NCBI GenBank assembly: GCA_963555705.1
Contig: OY743190.1
Span: 34,020,929-34,084,928 of the forward strand
Source: Ligustrum vulgare
Taxonomy: Eukaryota > Streptophyta > Magnoliopsida > Lamiales > Oleaceae
Reading direction: 5' to 3'
Length of the DNA: 64,000 bases
Below, one piece after another: positions 37,557-49,683 of this stretch (its first letter is position 1; every line of letters begins with the position of its first letter). The position numbers and the translations under genes are program-made. Below the pieces are notes generated by a model, which was not told where the DNA came from, ran no database searches, and was given only the letters and a program-made list of their open reading frames with translations.

Positions 37557-37948
37557 TTTTGGCGTCTTCTGTGAGAAACCACACTTTTAACCACAAAATC
37601 ACGTGGTAAAAAACTATAAAGAACTTTGAAAAAGGCTCGAAACTTTGAAAGACAAGTTTAATCACCTTGAAAAAGGATCGAAACTTTGAAATACAAGTTT
37701 AATCACCTTGAAAAATGCCTAAAACTTTAAAATACAAGTTTGATCACCTTGAAGAGGATATACAACTTCGAAACTCAAATTTGCTGGCTTTGAAAAGGGA
37801 TATCTGTTAACTCATTGTAACGATGAGCGGGGGCGATAGTGGTGCTAACCCCCGAAGGAGTAGAGGACAGTATAGAGGTGAAGAGGCACCTCAAGCAGGT
37901 CCACATGAGGGCGTAGATGAGGGGACCCCCAACCTAACCCTCCTCGCA

Positions 37949-38502
37949 GGCACTAAAACTTGTGCATGCTGCGAGACATGACGCGCATGGTTTCCTAAAT
38001 GCTGGAAATGCAGAAACAACAGATTGAGCAAACTGCTGCAATGAACACCTACATGGCAAGGGGATTTGTGTTGAATGAACCAATGGAACCACCACATTAC
38101 TCGTAGCCACATTATTCGCCATCTGATGCTTGCACTGCATCGCTTTATTATAGCGAGCCACAAATGTACGTCGAGGTGGATTCTGTTCCCCACGACGAAG
38201 GGAACCCACTGTACGCAGAACCGGAGGCACTAAAACTTGTGCATGCTGCGAGACGTGATGCGCATGGTTTCCTAAATGCTGGAAATGCAGAAACAACAAA
38301 TTGAGCAAACTGCTGCAATGAACACCTACATGGCAAGGGGATTTGTGTTGAATGAACCAATGGTACCACCACATTACTCGTAGCCACATTATTCGCCATC
38401 TGATGCTTGCACTGCATCGCTTTATTATAGCGAGCCACAAATGTACGTCGAGGTGGATTCTGTTCCCCACGACGAAGGGGACCCACTGTACGCAGAACCG
38501 GA
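37949..38502. repeat. 277-bp tandem duplication inside gag
   Basis: The unit beginning GGCACTAAAACTTGTGCATG occurs at 37949-38225 and 38226-38502, with only a handful of differences. Since 277 is not divisible by three, the second copy changes the gag frame. It also creates long but meaningless minus-strand open frames. Confidence 0.92.
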
Positions 38503-38988
38503 GGAACACAGCCCGTCGCCTGAACACCATGAAGAGGATGCCCCCTCAAGATCTAGCAGTGTTTTAGCCGCATAGGGGGCCTATTCAGAGGTAGGGGAGA
38601 GAGTAGAGCTGAACAAGCTCAGAAACAGACACAGATGCCTAGGAATAGGCGTGAGCGACGAGCTCCCTTTTGCGGGGTCGTGTGCCTAGAAATAGGTATG
38701 AGTCAGGGACAGCGGAATGGCGCCCACTGACCTATGAGCCTAAAAACAGGATAGAGAAAAGAACCGAAGAGGCTCACTCAAAAACCCAAGGGGGATCATC
38801 GAAGTATCAAAGGCCTAATTACATCCAAGCTTACTCACCTAGGAGAGAGAGCTAACCCCAACGGCCTTATGGCCAATACCATGGCGTAATGAAATCCGAT
38901 CATGATGAAAGCAATAAAGTGTCGTCGTATGAGTTGGACGATGACGAGGAAATAGGTCCTTTCACCGAAGGTATTCGGAGGTGCCCAG

Positions 38989-39513
38989 TAGGGGTGGGCG
39001 TGGGTTGGGTTAGGTCGATTTTTTGCCCAACCCGAACCCAACGCACTATGGTCGGGTTGATAAAAAATCAACCGAACCCAACACAATCAAGTTTCGGTCG
39101 GGTTGGGTTGGGTTGGGTGGTTTGAGTTTTGGTCCAATTAGAAAAAAAAATCTTGAAATTTAAAAAATTAAGCCCATAAATCAACTATTAACTCAAATCA
39201 ATTATATACAATACAATAAACTCACATATAATAAATTGAATACTTACTAATAAAACTAAAATATGTTCAAACCATATTTGAATTTCATCCAAATTATAAA
39301 ATGTGCTTGAGATTCTTGAAATTTAAATGGTCCTATTTTTAAAAAAAATTTGTTGGGTTGGGTTCAGTTTTTCACCCAACCCAACTAATTTTTTTTTTTT
39401 TTTTTTTTTTTTGTAGAATCCAACCCAACCCGATTTTCATCAAAAATCGACCCAAACCGATCGGGTTGGGTTGGGCGATTTTAGCGGGTTGGGTGGGTTA
39501 ATGCCCACCCCTA
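38989..39513. mobile_element. hAT-type MITE inserted in Tat gag
   Basis: Terminal inverted repeats TAGGGGTGGGC / GCCCACCCCTA are flanked by a perfect 8-bp duplication GTGCCCAG (38981-38988, 39514-39521), the hAT hallmark. It is 525 bp, with subterminal GGGTTGGGTT / AACCCAACCC repeats in both orientations and a poly-T at 39391-39413. Removing one duplication would rejoin the flanking gag reading frame, so the insertion is later than the element. Confidence 0.92.
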
Positions 39514-39988
39514 GTGCCCAGTGTCTACCGACTTTGAAATGCCGGAGATAACCAAGTACTCCGAGAGAGGTGACCCTGATGATCACCTACTAAACTACCG
39601 CGCCAGTATGGATATAGTCGGAGTCATTCCTGCGCTAAAATGTAAAGCTTTCCCCTTGACACTTGAGGGAAGTATCATACAGTGGTACAAGAAACTTCCT
39701 CCTGGCAGCATCCAAAGTTGGAAAGATTTAAAGACGGCCTTCAAAAATAATTTCATCTCCTCCAGGCCAAGTCAACTCCCACCCCAACCCCTTCAGGATC
39801 TAAGGCAGGGAAGGGACGAATCTCTGAAAAGCTATTTGGCCAGATTCACGAAAGAAATGCACAATTGTGAGAACATCACAAAATCAGAAATGTTATCCGC
39901 CCTAAAGGGGGTCTGGGCATGACCAGCATGTGTTTAGAGGGATATCTGAACCAGGAAACCAAAAGATTACAATGGTCTTGTAGATCTG

Positions 39989-41217
39989 ATGAATGAGGAA
40001 ATCATCTCAGAAGAAATGGTGAGGGCCAAAGATAATCAGCCTGAAGAAAGATACAACACCGGACATCAGTTCGGGGGAAACCCAGGGATCGGAGTTAGTA
40101 AAAACCAACCCGAAAATCGACGAGGAAGTTGTACGCCCCCATTTCCAGGGACTGGGTTTAGTTATGCTGTCGAAATCACAGAAACCATTCCCAACCTACA
40201 CACCGCAATACCTCTGGTGGATCCCAATACCACTCCGGAAGGAAGAGGTAGAAGTCGAGGTGGCAAGCAGCCAATTATTGGATCATACTGCGCTTATCAT
40301 AAGTATTACGGTCATGCGACAGAAGAGTGTAGGGAGATTCAGTCGTTAGTCGATCAAAAGGCCCATTAAAGAAGGGGAGGCAACTTTTCCATGAACAGGG
40401 GTATGACAAACAAGCCAAAGGATAAAAAGTTCGACCGAGCTAGTCGAAAGGACCCTGGGAAGAATCCTCTGAGAGGAAGGAATGAAAGTCGCCAGAGAGA
40501 GCGAAGCGGGGATTGGAACAAACCTCTGATGCATGATAAGATTTTTAAGGGATTGCCTCATCCTCCAAACAATCCATCCATTCGAGAGAATGACACAATA
40601 TTTGGAGGACCCCATTTGGGTGGGAGTACAAAACAATTCCCAAAAGCGATCAGGGAGGCCAGAGAACCCGCTAATGTGAATTATCACATTAACTCACACC
40701 CTACTAGGACTTCAAGGACTGAGCCAATCATATTCACTTTGGATGATGCAAACGGAGTTCATTCCCCCCCCCCCAACAATGATGCGTTGGTAATACGGAT
40801 AGTAGTAGCTAGGAACGGGTTGTCCCGAATGCTAGTAGACGATAGCGCCTATATAAATGTGATCTACGGGGTAACTTATGATAAGATAGGGATTAGCACC
40901 CCCTTATTCTCGCCCCGGATCCCATATATAGCTTCAAGGGGGACAGTATTATCCCAAGGGGATCCATAATCCTTATGACCGAAGTGGGGCAGGCACCAAC
41001 AATTTCTAGGATCCCAATGGAATTTTTTATTGTAGACAAGACTTCCTCGTATCATGGTTCGATCGGAAGACCCGGCCTCATCGACCTAGGAGCTGCCACC
41101 CACACAAAATATATCTGCATGAAATTCCCAACTGAAAATGGCATAGCTACTATCAGAGGAACCCAAACCGTTATACAAGTGCCATCTGAAAGTTCCAGGA
41201 TCGAACTATTAATATGA
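39989..41217 (+). pseudogene. Tat gag C-terminus and aspartic protease
   Basis: The frame at 39989-40369 holds the Tat-type zinc knuckle YCAYHKYYGHATEEC. The frame at 40391-40969 continues into the protease, where the active-site region reads RMLVDDSAYINVIY. The catalytic D-(T/S/G)-G/S motif has become Asp-Asp-Ser-Ala. The frame at 40975-41217 carries the FFIVD..SSYHGSIGRPGL segment typical of the region after the protease active site. Stops and a small frameshift separate the pieces. Confidence 0.75.
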
Positions 41218-41587
41218 TCAACGATGTAGAAGTGACTGAGGCAATTGCAAATCCTGAAACATGGGATACAAAGCCTGTTAAGGATATGGACATCACCATG
41301 ACAGAAGAAGAAGATTTGGCTGATTTGTATGGGGACGGACTGTTGCACTGCCCAGGCCGAAAAATTGGAATGCTTCTCCGTAGATCCGACAGACCTTATG
41401 AAGAAGCTGCAAATCAGATAGAACTCTACAGACGAGTTCAGATGGGAGTTGAAAAACTTTATCATCCAGAACCTTGACGTGTTTACATGGAGGCATAGCG
41501 ACATGGTGGGGATAGACCCCCAAGATAGCCTGCCACAGGCTCCAACTTGACCCGAGTCATCCCGAACACCGACGGAAAAGGAGACAT

Positions 41588-42238
41588 ATGAGGCCTGAAA
41601 AATACGAGGCCTTGAAAGAAGAGGTGTTGAAGCTGTTGAAAAACGGCTTCATTAGGGAATCTCGCTATCCGAAATGGATGTCCAACCCTGTGCTAGTCCC
41701 TAAAATAAGTGGGAAGCTGCGGGTATGCATTGATTATTCGAACTTAAATCAGGCGTGTCCAAAAGATAGCTTCCCTTTGCCCTGGATCGATCAGCTAGTT
41801 GATTCCATGGCTGGCCACGGGATGTTGAGCTTTATGGATGCTTACTCTGGATACAATCAGATCCCAATGCACAAGTCCGATGAAGACCACACATCTTTTA
41901 TTACAGACAGGGGATTGTATTGTTACAGAGCTGTGCCCTTCGGATTGAAAAATGCAGGAGCTACTTATCAAAGGTTAGTAAATCGAATGTTTTCAAAGCA
42001 ACTTGGGAACACCATGGAAGTATACGTAGATGACATGCTGGTGAAAAGCATGGCCATCTCAGAACACGTTCACCATTTATCGGAGACCTTTGATATACTG
42101 AGAAAATACAGGATTAAGCTCAATCCTGTAAAATGCGCCTTCGGAGTAGCGTCGGGAAAGTTTCTTGGTTTTATGGTGAATAGTAGGGGAATCGAAGCCA
42201 ATCCAGATAAAATAAAGGCCTTGCTCGATATGCACTAA
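41588..42238 (+). pseudogene. Ty3/gypsy reverse transcriptase
   Basis: A 216-codon open frame covers the RT palm and fingers: RESRYPKWMSNPVLVPK, LRVCIDYSNLNQACPKDSFP, SFMDAYSGYNQI, RAVPFGLKNAGATYQRLVN, and the catalytic box YVDDM (both Asp present), then FLGFMVNSRGIEANPDKI. A TAA at 42236-42238 truncates it. The same frame continues downstream with another stop at 42365. Confidence 0.9.
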
Positions 42239-43370
42239 CCTAGGAGCCCTAAAGAAGTGCATAGCGTAACTGGCAGAGTCGCCGCGTTGAGCAGATATAT
42301 GTCTAAATCTACTGATAAATGCCTACCTTTCTTCAAGGTCTTGAAAGGAGGAAGGAGATTTCAATGAACACATGAATGTGAACAAGCCTTTGCAGAATTG
42401 AAGGGATTCTTGGGATGGGCTCCTTTACCATCCAAACCCAAGGTCGGCAAGCCATTGTTCCTGTATTTGGCCTGTCTCCAGAGAGGCTGTAAGCTCCTTC
42501 CTAGTTAGAAATAAAGATGGAAATCAAATCCCAGTGTACGATGTGAGCAAAGCTTTGGTAAATGCTAAAACGTGATACCCAGACATGGAGAAGCTCGCTT
42601 TGACCTTAATCACAGCTTCCCATAAACTACGTCCTTATTTTCAAGCACATTCGATCCGAGTACTTACAAATTTTCCCATGAGGCAAGTCCTGCAGAAACC
42701 AGAAGTGTCAGGAATATTGATGAAATGGGCCATTGAAATTAGCCAATACGACTTACAATACGCGCCCCGGACTACAGTTAAGGGCCAAGCTTTGGAAGAT
42801 TTCATAGAGAAGTTTACACATCCACTTGAGGTAGAGATGACGAATAACATGGAAAGTACTCATGAGTGGGGACTATTCGTTAATGGATCATCCATTGAAG
42901 GAAGATCAGGCGCAGGAATAATACTGGTGAGCCCAGAAGGACATAAGTTGCACAATGCGATCCGCTTCGGCTTTAAGGAGTTAAACAATGTAGCGGAATA
43001 TGAGGCACTCCTTGCTGGGCTGAGGCTAGCAAAAGCTTTGGAAATCAAGTCATTGATAGCAAATAGCGATTCTCAACTCGTTGTAAGCCAGGTCAGTGGG
43101 TATTTCTGTGTTAAGGAACCTACGATGATCACACACTTGAAAAAGGTAAAAGATTTGGCAGCCCATTTTGAAAAGTTCACGTTAATTCATATTCCCAGGA
43201 CTGAAAATTCCAACGCGGATACCTTATCTAAATTGGCAAGCAGCAAAGACACTGAGCTCCTCGGCATGGTACCTATTGAACATTTGTCGGGCTCCTCTAT
43301 CGAATCAGGGGTGGAGATATGCGCAACAGAGGAAGAGAATTCTTGGATGACTCCATTATTGCGTATTTGA
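42239..43370 (+). pseudogene. RNase H and second (plant-type) RNase H of the Tat pol
   Basis: After the RT stop the pol frame continues (EVHSVTGRVAALSRYMSKS) into a degraded first RNase H (YPDMEKLALTLITASHKLRP). It then runs openly from 42585 to 43370. From about 42860 it encodes a second RNase H-like domain: LFVNGSSIEGRSGAGIILVS, NNVAEYEALLAGLRLA, NSDSQLVVSQVSGYF, and IPRTENSNADTLSKLA. Dual RNase H domains are diagnostic of the Tat lineage. Confidence 0.85.
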
Positions 43371-43429
43371 AATTCCATACTCTACCAAACGAGCCAGAAG
43401 AAGCTCGAAGATCGTAGAAGTATACGGCC

Positions 43430-44578
43430 AACTTCACCCTCCGAGATGGGGTACTCTACAAGCGAAGCTACACAACCCCTCTGTTACGATGTATCGGTCC
43501 GACGGACAAAAAATATATAATGATGGAAATTCATGAGGGCACATGTGGCAATCATGCCGGGGCATTATCTTTTGCAAGAAAAGCCCTGAAATAGGGGTAC
43601 TTTTGGCCCACCATGAGGAAGGACACCAATGACTTTGTCCTCAAGTGTGATAAATTTCAGCGATACGCTGTCATCCTACACCTGCCACACTACGAGCTGA
43701 GGGTGGTTACCAGCCCCTGGCCCTTTGCAAAGTGGGGAATTGACATTATTGGTCTCATGCCCAGAGGAAGCGGCAATAATTGCTTCTCAATCGTTGCAAT
43801 AGATTACTTCACTAAGTGGGTCTAGGCAGAACCCATGATGAAAATCACCGAAGCCAACACCTCCAAGTTCATTTGGAAGAACATTATATGTAGGTTCGAC
43901 GTTCTGCATTTATTGGTAACTGACAATGCGAAGCAATTCAAAAATTGGAAGGTAGATGAGTTACGTGATGATCTAGGAATCTGCAAAACTATTTTCGTCC
44001 CCACATCATCCGCAAGCAAAAGGTCAGGTCGAGGCAGTCAATAAGACCATCAAGAACACCTTGAAAATGAAACTAAAGTCAAGGAATGGCGCTTAGGTTG
44101 ATGAACTTCCCCAAGTCTTATGGGAGCTTCAGACTACATCTCATACTACAAAGGGAGAAACTCCTTTCTCAATGGATTATGGGTCTGAAGTAGTGTGCCC
44201 AATAGAGATCGGAGTGCCCTCCCCTCGCCAAATTCACTACGATGAAGCAGCAAATGAGGAGTACAAAGGGCAGACCTAGATTTCCTCTTAGAAAGAAGGA
44301 ATGAATCGCAGGTTGTGCTAGCTTGCTACCAAGAGAAGATGGGTCGCTATTACAATAGAAAAATAAAAAAGAGGTTCTTCAGAGTCAGAGATCTGGTCCT
44401 CAAAAATGTCCTCCCTTCAACTCAAGAACCAGGAGTAGGGACTCTGGGTCCTAATTGGGAGGAGCCTTACAAAGTCATTGCCGAGGTGATACCAGGAACT
44501 TACAGGATAGAAGATCTATTTGGAATACCCTTGTCCAACCCTTGGAACATGGATCACCTTCGTCGCTATTTTCAGTAA
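43430..44578 (+). pseudogene. Tat integrase, frameshifted
   Basis: The HHCC region (IHEGTCGNHAGALSFARKAL, then CDKFQR) has lost its last Cys (CDKCQ expected, CDKFQ found). The core has WGIDIIGLMPRGSG, a stop at 43824-43826 and LLVTDNAKQFKN. A frameshift falls in the HPQA-K-GQVEAVNKTIK region near 44020. The C-terminal segment (RRVRDLVLKNV-like, then GPNWEEPYKVIAEVIPGTYR) ends at 44578. Not functional. Confidence 0.82.
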
Positions 44579-45258
44579 AGGGAATTTCCCTTATCTTGTA
44601 ATGTCCTAGTCTGCCCCTAAGAAAATTGTGTAATGAAGGGTCGCCAATTTAATCCGAAACAAAGCGCTAATATGCTTCGATGGAGAGATTAATGCATATG
44701 CTTTATTTAAAATATATCTTTTATTAGGCCAAACAATTAGGTACCAGCGGAGTTAACGGATTATTTTGTTTACAAATTCCACGCAAGAGACTCCTACGAA
44801 CCTGCGAGATGCGTAGTACGTCTCAACCGAAGGTAACAAGCCATTAACGTCTGTAGTACTATGTTTTTCCTAAAAGAAAAATGACAAGTTTTCTTCTTTA
44901 ATTAAGGGACTGCTATGGTCAATCTCTTATTAAAATTACTTTGAAAAGTGAGAATGAATCCATAGCATAATGATTATAGCAGTCAAAAAGACCCATGTTA
45001 ATAATGTGACACATATTAGGGACTTTGGCATAGCGAAGTCCAAATACTCATCAATCAAACCTAACCAGTGAACATGAATGTGTTAAGCTACCTAGGTCTG
45101 AGGGACTATCATCAATCATGCGAATCGCACAAGCAAAAATGAGCAAAAATGACAAAATTAAAATCACACAATCTACGCAAGTTACAATGCTTAAAAATGA
45201 ATTTGAAGATAAAAACGATAATGTACTGCTTGTTCATACTGGCTATTACAAAAAAAAA
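44579..45258. other. Spacer between Tat integrase and antisense ORF
   Basis: Non-coding; no ORF, repeat or known site recognised in either strand. It belongs to the Tat interior. Confidence 0.5.
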
Positions 45259-47922
45259 TTAGAATTCAGGAGGGAGGAGGAAGATCCTTAGTAGAGCCAT
45301 CACCGGTAAGATCTGGAGCCGGGTTGTCTTGGGTAGGGTTGGTAGAGTCATCAGCAGGATCTCCCTCTTCTTCATCTTGTGGCTCGGGAATATAGTGCTT
45401 CGATCTTGGAGAGATCCAAGTATGGGAACATTTCCTTCACATCCTACCCCTATGTTTCCAAAGACCCTCTTCAAAGTCTTCATAGCCTCATACTCAGGCG
45501 TTTCCTCGAAGGTATCTTTGAAACTTCTGATCGCCTTAGACACCCTAACCTCAACAACTTCATTAACCTTGGCTGCAATGGTTTGTTCCACAACCTCCTT
45601 GACCCGAGTCTCCAAGTTCCGCTCTAAGGAAGTGTAGTCCTCTGCTATCTTCTTCCTCCTTTCTATTTCCCTCTCCAGTCTGTCGGTGACCTCCGTCACT
45701 TCGGCCACTAGCTTGCTCTTTACAATGTTGGCTTCTATTAGAGCTTCATCAGTGATAGATTGCACGCGGTTGGAATCAACCTTCTTGCATAGGGTCACCA
45801 CATCGGCCTCAGAGGCATGAAGATCATGTCTTAGCTTCTCGTTGTCCTCCTAAAGGCGCCTTGCAAGAGCTCTGTCTTCGGAGGAGGATTTGCGGGCAAT
45901 AGATAGCTTATCCTTAAGATCATTGATCTCCTTCAGTATATTGTCAGCATGATGAAGCGTAGTCTCAGCATCCTTTTTGTCACGATGTGCCTCCAACACA
46001 GAGGATTCCACCTCGTCAATAAGAGTCAAGGCCCTAACATTCATGACTTTAGCTCCAAGCAACTTCCGGACAGGAAGGGCATTAGAGGAAAAGGCAAACC
46101 AGCCCTCGGTCCAAAACTGCTTCGTAGCCAAGGCAGCTCTGGTAGGAGGAGAGCTAGGAGAGTTGAACAGGCTGGGATTAAAGGTGACATCCCTGGGAAG
46201 GACATTGGTCTTGATTTGATTGACCTTCTCAACCACATCATGAGTCACGCCGTAACCCAGCCTAGGAATTGACGCAGAAGGCTTCTCCTCTAGCTCCTGC
46301 ACTTTCGATGGTGGGGGTGGAGGAGCAGAATTGCCATCCTTACTCCTTCTTAGCCTCTTCAGAGAGGGAAGCTCGTCCTCAGAGACTGATCCAGAGATAT
46401 TTTCTGAATTAGAATCCTTAGGCATGCCCTTTTTGGACCCTTCCTCTCCTCTGGCACCACCTCGGGTGAACCTTTTCCCCTTTCCCTTCGCGTGGGCATT
46501 CTTAGGGTTAGCCCCTTCCCCAGAATCTGGCTTTTGTGGCCCAATTTCCAATAAGGTGGGAGGAGGTAATAGTGCTAGAAGAGGACCCTGAAGTTGAACA
46601 GTGGATGCTTTGAATACCTTCTTCACTGCCTCTACTTGAAGACTGGCCAACACAGACTTCTGCTTCCTTTCCACCTCACTCCCTTGGCGGAGAGTGGGGG
46701 GAATTTTCTTTGACATTAACCCCTTTAAAGAAATTTTGGGGAAGTCCTTCTAATCTGGTAAAGGAGAGAAGAAGGTTAGTCGCAAGAAAATAAACCAGAA
46801 GTGGAAGTCGAAGCAGAGAGGTTAACTTACTCATAGCTCTCATAAGACCATGTTTCACGAAGAGCTTATTTTGTTGGATGACTTGCTGGAAAGTGCCTCG
46901 GAAACCAAACAACCTTCTCACAGCAGTTAGATCCGTGTCGAAAAGCAGGGAGGCAAAAATCGGCCCTGAAATCATATATAGAACAGGAATGCAAGTTAAA
47001 TAAAAATAACTATATATATATATATATATATACACACACATAGACATAGTAACACAAATCATAAGCTATGCGCCCACATCGAAAAATTGAAGCAAAATGA
47101 AACTCACGAGGAGAGAAAAGAGTCTGGGGAACGATATCTCAGGAGTAGGGTCAACAGGTGAGCTTTGCCACTCCCAGTGACCCAAAGCCACTGATTTCTC
47201 CAATTCTTTATAGAAGTGGGATGCCCAGTAATGATGGGAGGATAAGAGTCCCTTGGAGACAGGTAGTACCAATCCTTTACATCTGACCTCACGTCTCTGT
47301 CCCTCCTGACGAACTTCTTCAAAATGTAAAGAGTATGGACTATGTGCAAGGAGATAGGGTAGTTTGGATTGACCTCTTGCCATACTAACTAGGTACCAAC
47401 TGCTTGCGTTCAGAAGTTTGGAGCCACTTGATAAGGGCATAAATTGTAGCTCTGAAGTAATGCCCTGAAGAAGGGATGCAAAGGTAGCCTCATGCCACTT
47501 GATAAGGCGTCATAACAAATTTCCACTTGGCAAGGCGGAGGACTACAGGGTCGACAAGATGATGTAGGGTGCACCAGCCGAACCCCTTCGGGTATCCTGA
47601 ACTTTGAAGGAGCACCCACCAAATCAACCCTCCGAATCTCCGATGCTATCTCGCTGCTCTCCCGTGATTCTGGGTTTGGGTCCGGGTCCACATGATACCC
47701 CGACACCTTGTTCACATAATCCACCCTGCCTTCAACTTGAGTGATTTCCTCCTCGGACAACCCCAGCTCCTCTCTATGCCCCATAAATGGAGCCCTTATG
47801 CCCAGACCAAAATCTGGAGGATCAGATGAGGAGCCTCCTGTCTCTTCTCTTTTCCAATCTCTATCACGCTTACTTCGAAGTTCTCACAATGAAGCTTTCT
47901 CTTTGGTAGACAAGTGAGCCAT
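45259..47922 (-). pseudogene. Tat antisense ORF, PF04195-like (putative gypsy type transposon), multi-exon
   Basis: Read on the minus strand from the ATG at 47922 (MAHLSTKEKASL, then a TGA at 47884-47886). The frame carries a segment GMRLPLHPFFRALLQSYNL followed by APNF and, further on, WYYLSPRD..PPIITGHPTSIKNW. This is the pattern of the plant PF04195 domain found antisense in Tat elements. Stops follow at about 47410 and 47389. GTGAGT at 47102-47107 and a GTAAGT near 46830 are probable intron donors. Downstream pieces are 46716-45850 (basic, Pro/Ser-rich, then coiled coil) and 45801-45259 (coiled coil). Function in Tat elements is unknown; this copy is broken. Confidence 0.7.
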
Positions 47923-49003
47923 GTAGGGTTGGTTCTTTTCTTCTTCACTGTCAGAATCATCCAAACAAATTATACTACTGCATTTCCTATTCCTCCGCCT
48001 AACCAGTTCCTTAAAAAAGCGAGAACTAAAAACTAACAAGGAGAGATGCCATAAACCTCTGATAGGAATCGTTATTACCACTAATTCCTCTGAACCCTTT
48101 CCCCTGACTATTTCTATGTTTTTCTCAAATCCAAACTTACCGAGGGGAAAATAAAATTATAAAAGGGAACTTTTCAAACAAGCACTCAAGTGTTGAAAAT
48201 CAAAAACAATACGCACACAAAGGAAAGAATAATTACTTGAAAGGAGTAGAGATTGGTGGACCATCACTCGAATGAGAGGTACACCGGCGAAAGATTTTGA
48301 TTGAATAAAATGGCTCATAGAGTAGAAGCTCTCAAGAATCACGGCGAAACTCGTATAACGGGAGAAAGAAAACAACTCTCGCAGAGGAAACTCTTAAGAA
48401 AATTTCGAGAATGAAAGAAAAGAAGAAGAAAGCTTGGGATGAAGGAGACTTTATAGGAGAACCCAATTGATCCAGGCCCTTGATCCCCAAGCAGAAAGAT
48501 TAATACAGGCGATACACGTGCCACAACAGCAAATAAGTTGAAGCACCAACTGTCCAAAAATTTAAAAAGGGAATGACCATTCAAGTGCTAGGGTACTCCC
48601 CCAGCACATTAAAGCGCGCTTTTCCCCTCCTTTTTTTTTTTGAAGTATTCCTTAAAACTCGATACTAATCATTCATCTCCAAAAATACACCCTCAAGGAA
48701 GCATGCGGGTGGCCATAACGGCCACATTCAAGGGAAGGTGAACCTAATCGTCCTTTTTATGAGCGTGCATTTTAGTCCTTTAGTAGCCCCCCCCCCCCCC
48801 CGGACTTCTGGATAAAGCAAGAGTGATTCTCATCTTCCCCACTTCGGACTTACAAGGGGAAACAGGGGAGATAAAGTTAACCTCATATCGCTCCCCGAAT
48901 ATGCATCACCCTGTCCATACGAATCTGGTAATAGAATCACTTAAGCTAGCCTATGACAAATCCGATACACCAATGAATGGACCCATCGAACTTGAGGGAC
49001 TAG
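47923..49003. other. Tat interior upstream of the 3' LTR
   Basis: Probable promoter and leader of the antisense ORF on the minus strand. Contains a 15-base poly-C run (48787-48801) and a purine-rich CTTGAGGGACTAG just before the 3' LTR. No convincing gene; short open frames lack domains. Confidence 0.5.
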
Positions 49004-49678
49004 TGTTACGACCACGCCTAAATTAAACTTGACACGTCACTCGTGGGAGCCCACGTGGGGCCCGCTAATGGCCAGACGGACCCAAAGGCTCATGAGTTAT
49101 CACTTTTTCAGGGTGGTATATAGGCTGAACCACTTGCGGCCAAACTGCCTGTTCTGAAGCAATATCATCCGGGGCATATGCTTGGGGACAATAACGCAGT
49201 TGAACATTAGTGTCAGTGAGATTGGACTTGTATGCAAGTTACAGTTTGATGGACAGTGTCTTTACCGTAGATGTGATTGATTCCTAACTCTAGGGTAGGG
49301 TGGAATGATTATGGCCAATTAAATGGTTAACTTAGCCAATGGTTAGGGTGAAGACATGTGTAAAGTCTAGCACGTGTCATGATCTTATGATACGATTTTA
49401 ACTATAAATAGAGCGTCATTGCCCCCCAAGGAAAGAGGTTAGAAACTCAATATATAAAATCTCACTCCATTTTCTCTCTTTTATATACTTATATTTCTCG
49501 CACTCAATTTATATTTACTTGAAATGAGTACTAACTTAGGCATCGAAGTGCAAACGGGAGTCACCTCGGCCCACTTTGTAAGCTGATTGTTTGTTCTAGT
49601 ACGCAGAAGATTCACGTGTTCAAGAGGGAGGAGCTGAGACGTATTGATCCAAGGTCCTACCATATTTTGTGGTCAACA
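49004..49678 (+). repeat. 3' LTR of the Tat element
   Basis: Starts TGTTACGACCACGCC and ends TTGTGGTCAACA (675 bp). It contains CTATAAATAGAGCGTCATTG as TATA box. It retains cleaner termini than the 5' LTR. Confidence 0.9.
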
Positions 49679-49683
49679 GAATC

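Larger units (their letters stand above)
37823..39922 (+). pseudogene. Tat gag, broken by duplication and a MITE
   Basis: A gag frame opens at the ATG at 37823 (MSGGDSGANPRRSRG). It soon loses register in a 277-bp tandem duplication, contains stop codons, and is split by an hAT MITE at 38989-39513. Downstream, 39521-39922 encodes the retrotransposon gag core (MPEITKYSERGDPDDHLLNY, then LTLEGSIIQWYKKLPPGSI, and FISSRPSQ), a capsid-like domain. No functional gag could be made from this copy. Confidence 0.8.
36902..49678 (+). mobile_element. Tat-lineage Ty3/gypsy retrotransposon, decayed
   Basis: A 12.8-kb element with LTRs 36902-37556 and 49004-49678, a near-perfect target duplication (GAATT 36897-36901, GAATC 49679-49683), and a primer-site region TTTTGGCGTCTTCTGTGAGAA resembling the TGGCGCCGTCTGTGGGAA start of Tat interiors. 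Order: gag, protease, reverse transcriptase, RNase H, a second plant-type RNase H, integrase, then a long antisense ORF region. The second RNase H and antisense ORF mark the Tat clade. Every domain has stops, frameshifts or lost key residues, and the LTRs have clearly diverged, so the copy is old and immobile. Confidence 0.9.

Noticed and set aside
37891..38549. Minus-strand ORFs of 100-198 codons
   Set aside because: Artefacts of the 277-bp duplication inside the plus-strand gag; duplicated segments appear in different frames.
45329..46591. Plus-strand ORFs of 80-107 codons
   Set aside because: Shadows of the long antisense Tat ORF, which has the better composition and coiled-coil content.
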